This document shows, one piece after another, positions 44,701-56,620 of a DNA stretch of 64,000 nucleotides. Source of the DNA: Chrysoporthe austroafricana (Eukaryota > Ascomycota > Sordariomycetes > Diaporthales > Cryphonectriaceae); the NCBI GenBank assembly GCA_001051155.2, contig JYIP02000005.1, positions 4,960,001 through 5,024,000 of the forward strand, in the 5' to 3' direction. Both the position numbers and the translations under genes were made by a program. The notes below the pieces were generated by a model. It ran no database searches. It was given only the letters and a program-made list of their open reading frames with translations, and was not told where the DNA came from. The first letter of the stretch is position 1; each line of letters begins with the position of its first letter.

Positions 44701-45960
44701 AATAATTACAATTCGAAAGAATATTAGCTATCGGGTATATAAAATTACGTCCGATCAAATCGAAATTTCTATCCGTAAAGCAATCGTGCCAATCCTAGCG
44801 CATTAGGACGAAAGCAAAGCGATTATTTATAGCAGAACTATCTAATATATCGAAAAGCTTAAAGCTGCCTTAAGCTGCGAAATATATTATAGCAAAATAG
44901 CTAATATGCCTGGCAAGCTTGCTATTATTTAGAAATAAATAGAAAATAAGCATATTATTATAGCTATTAATGCATTAAGAATAGGTTTCGATATTCTTAC
45001 GATTTATATAATTATCCATACCGAATTGCTAAAGCAATTACGAGATTACGTTTAAGAAAGCGAACGAGCAAGCCGGGATAGGAATAATAATACTGCTTTT
45101 CTTTTCTAAAATAGCCGGGCTATTAAAGATACTAGTAGCGAAATTAGCCAATTTTTGCAAGAAAAGAAATGCTGCTATATCGTTTTCGACTAAGTTTTCA
45201 ATAAGCATATAACCCGGATGCGGTATACGAATAGCGAAACAGCTTGCGATTTATACAAAACAAGGATTTTGTAGTAAAGCAAGTATAAAGCAAATCAGAA
45301 TATTAGCCGGAAGCTCTTTAACCAAATATAACGGAAAAGCGATTGGGCATAAAAAGAAATAGCTAGAAATGCTAGGGAAAAAGCTTAAATAGCCGATACT
45401 TTTATCCGGCAGCTCGAAATATAAGCCGGGGCCTATATTTTATATAAAAGCAAAAGGCGAAAAAGCATAGCCGCTTTATATACGAAAGCAGATTGCCCGT
45501 TCCAGTAAGATCCGGCTTAATACGAAATCGAAAGGAAGCAAAAGGAATTGCAAGAAATTATTTTTGCGAAAAAGGGCTTAGCGCTATATTCGGAATATTT
45601 CTAATACGGGATTCCGCAAACGTTTTGCGAATTATAAGCGATTATGCTATCGGATTAAAAGTCGTATTGCCGTAAAGCTAGCGGAATATGCTAATATTCC
45701 GGTTTAATCGAATCTATTCTTGCAAGCTTTTAAGCGCTTTATATTTATAAGATTTCGGCATTCGTTTTATTATTTCTCGAACAGAATAAGCTATTAAGCT
45801 AGGGGCAAGGCGCTATTTATATATAGCTAAGCTAGTATTATAAATAGTTTGATATTAAAACGAATAACTTATATTAAGCTTTTTTCGAAATAACGGAAGC
45901 GGTTAATTGCATGCTAGCAGAAGGAAAATAAAGCTTAATTCGGCAGCTTATAAGATAAGA
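41780..45960 (+). pseudogene. Telomere-linked RecQ-like helicase relic
   Basis: From about 42065 to 45960 one frame continues without indels for about 1300 codons, broken only by RIP-type stops. Helicase core: motif I region AGTNNGKALFFLFPAYCLP (44249-44305), where GTGGGKS is usual; TPESI-type MPESIITQQFRTF (44441); motif II MDKCY (44521-44535), two RIP changes from DECH; YSRTI (about 44836); INALRIGFDI (about 44965); motif VI *ESERASRD (45053-45079), from QESGRAGRD. N-terminal strings such as SILAVLNIRDNSSW and SAIIKIARMLII, and C-terminal GIPQTFCEL…CRKASGIC*YSGLIESIL, match the large fungal telomere-linked helicase type. The start (about 41780, a different frame before about 42050) suggests an intron. 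Dead gene; when intact it would unwind DNA 3' to 5'. Confidence 0.8.
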
Positions 45961-48900
45961 GGAAAGGAAAGGAAAAAAAAAAAAAATCGGGGGGAAAAAA
46001 TAAATCGATTTCTATAGCAAGCCAGGTCTAAGAAAGCTTAATTAGAAATATAGCATAGCGAATTTCTATAAAAAACTATCGAGCTTAAAATAAATAGCAA
46101 AAATATAATGCAAGCTTATTTGCTAACTTTCAGCTTCTTAATTTATTAAGCCTGCTATATTTACTATTGCTTTAATACTTTCCTTCCGGTTTTATAGCCG
46201 GTTTTCTAATATTCAAGCGGGCTTTTTACTTTCCTATATATTCGCTTTTTATTCCCGTGCTTTAGTTTTCTATTCTTATTATAAAGTATCGCCTGTTTTT
46301 CCCGCTAGCTTATTTAATATTATTTGCTATTTTTCGAAATCGGGCTTTTATATCGGTATTGGCTAGCAAAACGGGTTTAAAGCTAATATAGGAAATAACA
46401 AGCGAAAAGCTCGTCCCGGTATTAACTTTCGAATTTCGGTTAAAGCTTTGCTTATTATCAATATATCGCTACTTATATTTACCGATTTCGATAATAACGT
46501 ATTGTCGAAATTTATTTAAAATATCGATTTTGCTATTGCTCGTTAAGTAATATCCTTATTGCTTAAAGCTTGCAATAGCCTTTTGAGCTATTTCGATAAA
46601 TTAGGCTTAGCAATTAGAATATCGATATTAAGTATAATTTCGAAATTTATCGGAAATTTTTGTAGCGAACCCTATACAGAATTTTACGGAAAAATATATA
46701 CCGAGCTTATAAGCAGTATGCTATAAATAAGCAAGGGCTAATTAGATATTCCGGGTTCGGCAAAAGCTTCGATAATAAGCGTAAAAGGGGAAAAATTCGA
46801 AAGCAAGATAGCCGTATAGCCTTTTTTCGAAATTTCGATTTATATTATATTTTTTCCAAAGCTGGAATATTTTTCGATACTTATTATTGCTTTTAACGAT
46901 TGCAAACGAAAGCTTTCGGTTTCGAATATTAAAATTGGCAAAAGAATTTGCTATTCTATTATAATAAACTAGGCTAGCATAAGCAAAAACGGGCTGCGAA
47001 TCCGATTGGCTATTTACGGATTGAATTCTATAATTCCTAAATTTGTTAGCTATATGCTTATCGGGTTAATCCAAGCATTTTTTGCCCGATCCGAAAGCTA
47101 TATATTGGCTAAGCTTTTCTTGCTATTATACTGCTAATTGTTTAGAATTTTCGTAAAGAATTCGTTCGCTTACAAAATCTTTCCGAACGTACCGAATTTA
47201 AAGCAAATAATAACCAAAAATTCCTTTTCGATATAGCGTTAGAGTAGCAGCTTGCTATTCGTACTCGTATATAAGGCAGATTGCTATTAGTTCGTAAATT
47301 TCCCGTTATATTGCTTTTCGGATTTTCGGAAAAAAAACTGCAAGTTATTTGCTATATGCAAGCCGTAATTCTATTCATTTTTTTAAAAGAAAATAAGTAT
47401 ATAGCAATAGTCCAAAGCTTTATTAGCTAGCAACTTATTTATTATTATTAAATGCTATTCGATAAGCTTTATAATAATCTGCTAGAATTTATTCCCGTTA
47501 GCTAATAAAGAATCGAATACTTAAATAATATAGCAATAATAGTCGTATATAGCTATAAACTAATAATGCAAGCAAATGCAAAGGAAAATCGCTTAATGCA
47601 TTTCAAGCCCGTATTTATTTCGAAAACGTAAAATAAAATAGCTTTTAAGATTAAAAACCCAGTTCAATATTTAAATTTAGCGAGTCAAATTTATAAGCTA
47701 TTATCGAATTAAACCTATTAAAGCTATATCCGTAATCTATTTGTACTATAAGATAAAAGCTTTAATATTGTAAAGCGCAAATATAATATAAATTTAATGG
47801 ATTTTATTAAGCGTAATTTAATCGAAAGGCTAATCTAAGTTATTATATAGCTGCGAATAAAAAGTAATATCGGAAAAGAAATAGCGGAATATAGCAATCG
47901 TATTAATTAGCAAGAGGTTAAATAGCTTTAAATCGAAATAATTTAAGCGGTTTGCTAATATTTTCGGATTAATCGGAAAATAATTATTATTAATCGAATT
48001 TATAATAATCCGGCTTAAATTAAAAGCTGTATAGGAATATTATTAAAGCAAAGCTATATATTTTATTAAGTTAAGCGTTTAGGAAATTAATCGGGCTTCT
48101 TTAGCTAGTATTATAAAATGCTATTATTTTGCTTTATTTAATATTTCGTAAATCTCGTTTGCTGCTGCTTAAAAAGGGTTAATACGTTAAGAAAAAGCTA
48201 TACCGAAATAAGCAGAGCGAGGAATTTCTGGGTTGCTGAATAGCTTTGCCCGGGCTTTTTCGAAAGATAGTATTAGGATATTCGCAAAGCTAATAGGCTT
48301 CTTTCTTTTGCTATCCGATATTTTGGGTTCCGATCGCTAATAGCTGCAATACGGGAAGAGAAAAAAAAAGCAAGCGAATTAAGTTTAAAATCTTTTATTA
48401 AAGCAGCAGCTAAGTGCAAAGAAAGAATGCGAGCAAGAGCAAAGCTAGCGATTAATGAAATTTATATTGCAAGCCGGATTGGTTTTAATTTTCAGAAAAG
48501 GTTAGGAAAAGATTTAAAAAGCTAGCAATAATAAATATTTATACTATTGCATTTAAGCAATATATTGCAATTTCGAACCGTAAAGTCGAATAATTTACAA
48601 ATATATATAAGTTATTAGCGGCAAGAATTACTTGTAAATTCAAATCGGAACGAATTAATTATTCGTATATAATAAGTTAGTTTATAATAACTTATTTGCT
48701 ATTAAACGTTTAAGCTTTTTATTTTTATTTCTTGCTTATTTGCAAGAAGCTTTTTTTTTAAGTTTTGCAAACTTGCCAGAATATTTCCTTTTCATTTTTT
48801 GCTAGTTTGCTAGCGAATTTCTATATTCTGTCTTGCTAACTTGCTTTTAAGGTTTTTGTTATTACTTTCTTATATTTTGCTTAGCTATTAGAATTATAAA

Positions 48901-49153
48901 GCTAAGCTAATTAGAAGCTAAGGCTATTTCTTTTTATAATATATCGCTTATTAATTATATACTTTTCCAAAATCTTTGCTTTTTCCCTTTTTTCAAAATC
49001 TAAATCTTTTATTTTATCTTGCTAACTTGATAGCAAAACCTATAAACGAAGTGAATTCATAGTAAATTCGCTTAGTAAATTTATAGTAAATCCCTTAATA
49101 AATATGCAATGAATTTACTGGGTAAATGCTATATTCTTACTGGGAGGCTTATA
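45961..49153. other. RIP-ruined sequence after the helicase relic, no gene assigned
   Basis: Plus-strand open stretches such as NIVKRKYNINLMDFIKRNLI (about 47765) hint at another dead gene, but no family is recognised. Near 49030-49130 GTAAATTC/GTAAATTT-type short repeats occur before the element 1 insertion. Confidence 0.4.
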
Positions 49154-49158
49154 TAATG
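49154..49158. repeat. Target-site duplication TAATG, left copy (element 1)
   Basis: TAATG directly precedes the 5' LTR and recurs at 56492-56496 directly after the 3' LTR. Confidence 0.88.
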
Positions 49159-49573
49159 TATTATGAACCAACATACAGAAGGACAAACCCCGACCTAGGG
49201 CCAAATCAAGAGAATGAAAACACATACCCCGCAAAGATTACGTAAGCCAGGGTTAGGGTTATCAGAGCTCAACCGGGCTTACCGGGGCTCGATGAGCAGC
49301 CATAAGCCCCGATGAGCAGCGATGAGCCAAGGACTAAAAAAATATGGATATATAAGGCTGGAAGAACTATCGGCTAGATAATTAGATAGGACTTTCAGTC
49401 GTTAATCTAAGTATCAATTGGACCTTACCATTAATAGCCATATTGGCTTATGAACCTTGCGATATTCAGTGAATTCGTCCTGAAGCTCAAGATAGTACTT
49501 GGTATCGCTTTTGTTAGCATAAAACCCTTTGTCCCTACAGCCCATCTAAGGATCTGCTGCAGCGTTCATAATA
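49159..49573 (+). repeat. 5' LTR of element 1 (415 bp)
   Basis: Starts TATTATGAAC and ends GTTCATAATA. The other LTR ends GTTCATAACA, so the ancestral ends were the perfect 10-bp inverted pair TGTTATGAAC / GTTCATAACA. It contains TATATAAGG (49349-49357) as core promoter and GGTTAGGGTTA. Differences from the 3' LTR in the first 210 bp are all transitions. Confidence 0.95.
49349..49355 (+). promoter_or_regulatory. TATA box in the 5' LTR of element 1
   Basis: TATATAA, conserved in the 3' LTR and matched by TATATAAAG in both LTRs of element 2. Likely core promoter for the genomic RNA. Confidence 0.55.
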
Positions 49574-49599
49574 TTTTGATAACTTTTGTTCAAGATCGG

Positions 49600-51636
49600 T
49601 TCAGTATATACCCCTTGAGCAATATTCAGGATATAATAGCGTTCCAGACCCTGTCTTTATCCAACAATCAGGCCTTCCAGGAAGAGGTCCTAATCGTCCT
49701 TACTAACGAACAACTCCAATAACAGAATGTAACATTGTACTAGCAGCTTAAGGAAATCAAGAACGAAATCATCCGCCTCAACGCCCTTCAGCAGGCCAGG
49801 GCTTTCAAGCTTGACAAGCCCGGCCCGTATAAAGGCATTCGAAGAGATTTCCAGGCCTTCTTGATACAACTCAAGGCCTATTTCAAGCATTATAGAACCC
49901 AGTTTAGGACTACCTATGACAAGATCGATTTCGCGGGAAGTCGCCTTGAAGGAACGGCGCTCTAATGGTAGGAGCCAACCTTTCGCGACTATTTGGACAA
50001 TAGCGAGGAATTTCGCTCGGAAGATACCAAGCGCGTCTTCTAGCGCTACGCTAATTTCGAGTCAGCTCTTACTAAGACCTTTGGAGATCCGGATAAACGA
50101 CGAACTGCAATACGGCAGCTAGAGGCATTTCGACAAACCGGTTCGGCCGCGGATTATATAGCGAAATTCCGGCAGATCGTTGCCTACCTTAATTACGAGG
50201 ACGAACCCCTTATAGATGCCTATTACGCAGGATTCAAAAAGGAAGTTAAGGATGAACTTTACAAAGAAGACCGACCCGAAAAGCTTAATGAGTTCATTAA
50301 TAAGGCAGTCTGCATTGATAACCGACTATACGAACGATAGCAATAACGGCAGAAGAATTATAGTACCTCCCCGCGATATCAGCCAAATACTGGGAAGCGC
50401 AAATTCCAGCATAAGGGCAAGAACAGTATGGCTTATTCGGGCATTATATACGCTAGGCCTATAGAACTAGATACTCTCGTATGCGAATAACGCAAGGGGG
50501 TTATTTGTTACAATTGCGGCAAGAAAGGTTATATCGCTCGCAATTGTTAACAGGAACAAAAGAAGCGAGAATGGAAGTTAGTTCCAGAGAAATAGCTTAG
50601 CGTCGCTTGGCAATAGGAACCCAATTAGCTAAGCAAAAATATCCAATCTAAATAAGCAGCAGACCTTGATTACGGCAGTACTAGCTGGACAGCTTGCTAC
50701 CAGGATTATTGCATATTGCACCTTTCGAAAAAGAAAGGCTTAGGATAGTTTTTACGCAAGCCTTAAGAATAGCGGCAACTTGCTATGGGCAAGAAAGGCC
50801 CACTCTACGATACTGTTATCCGGGATAACGATTCCGATTACTTTAGTGAAAGACTCTCGCAAAGCAAAGAAGATTTGGGAAAATACCCCTTGAATTACTA
50901 TCTGGAACGATAATAGAATAATATAATAGAAAAGGAAATCGGCATTATGAAACCGGAATTACCGATACCCAGCATTATTATCGAAGAATCGGCATACCCC
51001 GACAGATAACCAGATAACCTACCAATTCCAGTTCCCGACAAAGAATTATCAGAAAAAACAGCCCGCTATTAATAAAAGAATTGCCAAGATTGCAATAAAT
51101 GGATAACCAAATATACGGAAATGGAATATATTATTTATAGGCTTACGATAAAGGAACTCTTCCAAAGCATACTATTCCAGAATAGTAGTTGCCTACCCCA
51201 GGAAGACGGAAAGATTAGTTACTTATACTTTCGCTATTATAAACTTGCTTGGATTAGTTATATTTACTATAACTGCCAAATACATTTCAGCGAGAAAGTT
51301 AAATATAATTGGTTTCCGCTTAGGGAATAGAACCAATTGATCCATCCCGTTACGGAAAAAAGAAGAAAGCATAAGAAAGTCCTGTATATCGAAAACAATA
51401 ATGCATATATAGGACTACCCGATAACTGCCCACGAGCATGCATCAATGGAAAAACCATATAGAGATAATGCTATATAACCGCATGCTCTATATATATACG
51501 GGACAAAGCCAAAGAATAGCATAGGCTACAGAAAATCGAGAAGAATCGGCAGCGAAGCTACGCCCAAGCAAAAAGGCTGGTATAGCAAGCAGCGAAAAGC
51601 GCCCAGGATACCCCAAAAGGGAAGGATCGCCTGTAA
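49600..51636 (+). pseudogene. Element 1 gag (RIP stops)
   Basis: One frame runs from just after the LTR to a TAA at 51634-51636. It contains the capsid-like stretch FKLDKPGPYKGIRRDFQAFL (49807), AIRQLEAFRQTGSAADYIAK (about 50110), and a nucleocapsid knuckle CYNCGKKGYIARNC (50506-50547) whose His is now Tyr. Internal stops (TAA/TAG) fall at Trp/Gln-like positions. The starting ATG is probably mutated to ATA. A possible -1 frameshift site lies 15 nt before the stop. Confidence 0.82.
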
Positions 51637-54600
51637 TAGGATAATAGCCGATCAGGATTACGAAGTCCTTATATGCCATTACTAAAGGAAACGAGGAGCA
51701 TATCATTCTAGACGCGTATATCAAAAGACGATAATATAGCGCATTACTGGATAGCGGCGCACAAGGAAATTTCATCTCGCCCGAAATTATTAACAGGGAA
51801 CGAATTCCCTGGACGCAAAAGAAGGACTTTTACAAGCTCAATACTGTAGAAGGAAAGTCGGTTATATATAACTTAAGTATAATTGATATAGAGACTAATT
51901 ATTTACCTATTTCGATCCAAAGCCTTACGATAAATATCATTTTTGATATTACAAATACGGCATAATATGAGTTGATTTTGGGAATACTTTGGCTTAAGGA
52001 ATATAACCCTCGAATTGATTGGACTATTGGCCAGATTTTATGGGAATAAGCCGTACTTACCGAGAAAGTCGCGATTACTAGCAGAGGAAGAGACCTAGTT
52101 ACTGAGGATAGCATAAGTGAAATGCGCTCAAACAGGCTTACGAATACCTTTAGAGCAGAAAAGCAAGCCATAATACAGGGAAGGGTTACGACTACTTTGA
52201 ACTTCCAGACGAAAATTAAGGACGGACCAGGACTATAAACGACTATCGATTAACAGAAATTCGGTTAAGTACGGAATAGCGCAAGAAAATATGGATTGTA
52301 GAACTATAAAGAAATATAGCTCTTATAGCACGAATACGCTAGAAGATAATTCGGCTCGGTACCCGACAGATATTCGAGACTACCAGAAATAGAAAAGCTC
52401 AAAAAATAAGAAGCTAGCGAGGCAAAATACGCATAGCGATATTTTATATTCTTACAGATCGCAAAAGACGAAGAAGAACTACTGCCAGACCTCAAAAACG
52501 TATTACGGGAATATTACGAATTCAAAAAACTATAGCAAGGAAGATTCGATAACGGCTTACCCGAATATAATCCCTTTGACCATAAGATCTTACTGAAAGA
52601 AGGGACAAAGTTACAGAACTACCCTATCTATAAGCTCGATCAAGCAAAACTCAAAGCATTCAAGGAATATATCGACGAAAACCTCAAGAGAGGCTATATA
52701 CGGAAATCACGATTACTCGCGGGATACCCAATCCTGTTCGTTCCAAAGAAAAACGGCAAATTACGACTTTGTATGGACTATCGGCAACTCAATAATATTA
52801 CAATTAAGAATCGCTATCCCCTGCCGTTGATAGGAGAAATGCGAGATCGTCTGATAGGAGCAAAATGGTTTACTATTTTGGACCTTAAAGAAGGATACTA
52901 TCATATCCGGATTAAGGAAGATAACATTTGGAAAACAGTATTCAGGACCCGTTACGGACATTTCGAATATATAATCTTACTTTTTGGATTAACTAATGCG
53001 CCCGCGTCCTTCCAAGAAATGATTAACGATATCTTTCGCGAATACCTGGATACTATTATTATCGTTTACCTTGACGATATCCTTATTTATTCCAAAAACC
53101 TCGTATTATACAAATAGCATATATGATAAGTATTCCGAATATTGCAAGATAACAAATTCCTCGTAGAACCAAGCAAATGCTAATTCTATTAACAGAAAAT
53201 TGATTATTTGGGCTATATTATTAAACCAGGACAGATTAGCATGCAGAAAGATAAGGTCCAAGCAGTAAAAAAATGGCCCATACCAGAAAAGACTAAGGAA
53301 GTTAGAGCATTCTTCGGCTATGCCAACTTCTATCGGCAATTCATTCGAGACTATAGCAAGATCGCACGATCACTTACGAATCTTACAAAAAAGGATTGCA
53401 AATTTGAATGGATTTAAGAAACTCGAAAAGCATTCGACGAAATTAAGGAACGAGTTACGTTAGAACCCATACTTTGCAAAGCGGACCCAAACAAACCATT
53501 CGAAATCGAAACTGACGTATCAGATTACGCATTTGGCAGACAATTAGGCCAACGAGACAACCAGGGATATCTTAAGATAGTAAATAATTTCTCAAAAAAG
53601 TTGAACGGCCCGGAATTCAATTATAGCATTCCAGATAAAGAACTAATGGCAATCGTTAAAGCATTCGAAGAATAGCAATACTACCTAATCGGAACTAAAT
53701 ACCAAATAATAGTATACTCAGACCACAAAAACCTAATAACGTTCATAATAATAAAAATCTTGAACAAACGACAAGTCAGATAAGCAGAATTCCTTTCGCA
53801 ATTCGACTTAAAAATCATATATTGCAAAGGATTAGAAAACGGCAAAGCAAACGCTTTTAGCAAACAAGCAGACTACTAGGATACGGAACCCAAAGAATTA
53901 TAGAATATCTTCAGGCAAGACAAAAATAGCAACCTTATAAGCGAAGCAAGAGAACTTAATACGATTATCAGAATCGAGAATTAAAGAAGAAAACCTGAGA
54001 ATATAACCCCCGAAAAATAAGACGAACATATTAAGACTATATATAGCGCATTAGCATATAGTTATCAAGGAATCAGAGCCACTTACGAAAGAATTAAGAG
54101 ATACTGGAACTTATTAGGGCTCAGACGAAGAATCGAAAGAATCTTACGAAAGTGCGACAGCTGCAGGAAGAACAAGATTGAACATTATAAGCCCTATGGA
54201 TTGCTCCAACTATTCCCGGTTCCGGAAATAGTTTGGCAATCTATTAGCTGGGATTTCATTACTAAGCTACTTCTTTTACGAGAACCCTTAACTAGAATGC
54301 AGTACGATAGCATTCTAGTAATGGTTTGCAGACTAAGCAAGTACGCTTACTTTCTACCATATAAGGAAAGCAGCATAGCAGAGGAACTCGCATATACGTT
54401 TTTCAGAACGGTTATAGCCAATTACGGCATGCCCAAAGAAATTATTTCCGATAGAGATAGAAAGTTCGTATTAAACTTCTGGACCTCACTTACGAAGCTA
54501 CTCGGAATATAACAGAGAATGTCTATAGCATTCTATCTACAAATAGACGGACAAACGGAAAGAACTAACCAGATTATCAAGCAATATCTACGATATTACG

Positions 54601-55310
54601 TAAATTACGAGCAGGACAACTGGGTCAACTTCTTATCCCTAGCGCAATTTGCATACAATAGCGCAGATATAAGCACGATAAAGAAGTTGCTATTCTATGC
54701 ACTCTATAGCTATAACCCGACAGCCTATTACGACGAGATATCAGGAGCAAATGCAGAAGCTGCAGAAAGACGAATCAGAAGAATTAAGAAGGTTCAGAAA
54801 GAATTCCAGAAAGAACTGAAGTTCGTATAAAAAAGAATAACGAAATATACCAACTCCAAAAGGATCGAAAGACCAATCCTACAGGAAAGGGACAAAGTTT
54901 ACCTTGTTCGACGGAAAGAATACATTAAAATAATAAGACCCTCTTACTTACTGGATTATAAGAAATTGGGACCATTCAAAATCCTAAGGAAAATCTCAAA
55001 TGTCAATTTCGAACTTGCGCTACCCTATAGAATGAGAATCCATCCGGTATTCCATATCTCGTTTTTCGAACCAGTACTAAGAATAACCAAAACAGATAGA
55101 AGCATTCAGGTCGAGAGTAACGAGCCAGAATACGAAGTCGAACGAATCCTTAGATACTGCGGACCAGATTACGACCCCGAATACCTTATCAAATGGAAAG
55201 ATTACCCGGCAAATGAAAATTCGTAGGAACCCAAGTCCAACCTATAAAATGCATTTCGAGCATTAGCAGATTACCTGAATAAATAATAACGGAAAGGAAT
55301 AAGCATATGA
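51603..55310 (+). pseudogene. Element 1 pol: protease, RT, RNase H, integrase, chromodomain
   Basis: In the frame -1 to gag: protease ALLDSGAQGNFIS (51741); RT WFTILDLKEGYYHIRIKED to YLDDILIYSKN (intact YLDD near 53070); RNase H EIETDVSDYAFG (53503) with DKELMAIVKAF; integrase with the D, D and E of WDFITK, ISDRDRKF and DGQTERTNQ (54250-54570); chromodomain YEVERILRYCGPDYDPEYL then IKWKDYPANEN (55130-55220). The last stop in frame is TGA at 55308-55310. Several TAG/TAA interrupt it, so it is inactive although most catalytic residues remain. Confidence 0.9.
51612..51618 (+). promoter_or_regulatory. Putative -1 ribosomal frameshift heptamer between gag and pol
   Basis: C-CCA-AAA in the gag frame, the X-XXY-YYZ pattern, 15 nt before the gag stop; slipping back one base enters the pol frame used by the protease. 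Element 2 has the RIP-changed CTCTAAAAAAG at the same place (about 19811). No downstream pseudoknot was checked. Confidence 0.5.
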
Positions 55311-55386
55311 AAATTCTACTTACCCGAATTACTTAGGAAAACTGCTCGAATCCAGAATAAGAACCAGCCTTACCCAAAAAACCAGA

Positions 55387-55880
55387 CTAGTCTACTACAG
55401 AATTACTTATACTTACGGAATTCCAGTCAAAACCACTAAAAGAAGGATCCGTAACCGCAGCTGCAAACTTTTCGGAAACTACCGCCTATACTTCGACGGC
55501 TATACGATTACGCTCTTCTTCCTCCAGACCTTGATTTACCAACTTTATCCCCTTTTCCTGGAAGAAGCGGCGCTATTTCTTTAGCCGTACAAGACGAGCC
55601 AAAGATTCAGTCATGCGGGACTAAAGCTCGAAAAGCTGCCTTTCCTCCTTAACCTTACGACTATCAATCCGGGATAATTTATCGGTAATTCGTAACACTA
55701 TAATAGGATTAGGAAAAAGAATGAGAAGAGCAAGAAGAAGGAAAAAGGGAGCCTACAAGACGATAACGGAACCCGTCCAGTATTGCAAGAACGTTCCCGT
55801 TTCGTACAATTAGAACAACTCTTAACCCTATTTACCATACGATACGACAAGCCCTTTTCAAGACAGAGCGAACAAGGCAT
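55387..55880 (-). pseudogene. Antisense accessory ORF of element 1, with an intron
   Basis: Two exons on the minus strand: 55880-55757 and 55697-55387; the 59-nt intron (55698-55756) has donor GTAGGC, branch CCTAAT and acceptor TATAG. The spliced frame is 144 codons plus stop. It starts MPCSLCLEKGLSYRM, with two CxxC pairs and a later Cys (SCSNCTKRERSCNT), then LLRITDKLSRIDSRKVKEER and the helical SLARLVRLKK region, ending FDWNSVSISNSV. Two or three TAG codons lie at Gln-like positions. Length and layout match the copies in elements B and 2. The Cys arrangement could bind zinc; function unknown. Confidence 0.65.
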
Positions 55881-56076
55881 AATTTCGTACTTTCGAGATT
55901 CGATAAACGAAAATCGCTTAAGGCGGGCAAGACTCTTGGAAGAAAGAGTAGACAAGGAATTACGAGACTTGCCGACTTTGTAAGATATCTCAATAAGGAA
56001 GGTGCGATAAGAAACCTGCCGAACAAGGACATTCATAAAGCATTGTTAGGGATAATAACCGATAGAGGAGGGATGA

Positions 56077-56491
56077 TATTATGAACCAATATACAGAAAG
56101 ACAAATCCCGACTTAGGGCCAAATCAAGAGAATGAAAATACGTACCCCGCAAAGATTACGTAAGCCAGGGTTAGGGTTATCAGAGCTTAACCGGGCTTAC
56201 CGGGGCTCGATAAGCAGCCATGAGCCCCGATGAGCAGCGATAAGCCAAGGACTAAAAAAACATGGATATATAAGGCTGGAAGAATTATCGGCTAGATAAT
56301 TAGATAGGACTTTCAGTTGTCAATCTAAGTATTAATTGGACCCTACTATTGATAGCTATATTGGCTTATAAACCTTGCGATATTCAGTAAATTCGTCCTG
56401 AAGCTTAAGACAGTATTTGGCATCGCTCTTGTTAGCATAAAACCCCTTGTCCTTACAGCCCATCTAAGGATCTGCTGCAGCGTTCATAACA
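56077..56491 (+). repeat. 3' LTR of element 1 (415 bp)
   Basis: Starts TATTATGAAC, ends GTTCATAACA, the same length as the 5' LTR, followed by TAATG. Confidence 0.95.
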
Positions 56492-56496
56492 TAATG
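56492..56496. repeat. Target-site duplication TAATG, right copy (element 1)
   Basis: Identical to 49154-49158. Confidence 0.88.
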
Positions 56497-56620
56497 CCCT
56501 AATATACTTTTAGCGTAGTTTACTCTCTGAAAAAACTATGCTTTATAATATATTTCAGTATATTTACTATTAATTAATAGCTACGCTTTGTACGCCTTTG
56601 CTGCGTAATCGGGTTTCGAC

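Larger units (their letters stand above)
49159..56491 (+). mobile_element. Complete Ty3/gypsy chromovirus (element 1), moderately RIP-mutated
   Basis: 7333 bp, 415-bp LTRs, 5-bp TAATG duplication. Gene order gag, protease, reverse transcriptase, RNase H, integrase, chromodomain, then an antisense ORF, a polypurine tract (GAGGAGGGA before 56077) and the 3' LTR. The order RT-RNaseH-IN-chromodomain makes it a chromovirus. Stops in gag and pol are TAG/TAA at Trp and Gln positions. It is the least damaged repeat in the window, so probably the youngest or least exposed to RIP. Confidence 0.95.

Noticed and set aside
24830..49153. Starship element with a DUF3435 tyrosine-recombinase captain
   Set aside because: I could not find a tyrosine-recombinase signature in any frame; the unit remains unclassified.
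51488..51775. Minus-strand frames inside element 1 and the matching 19709-19960 frame in element 2
   Set aside because: Complement of gag-pol coding sequence; no independent features.
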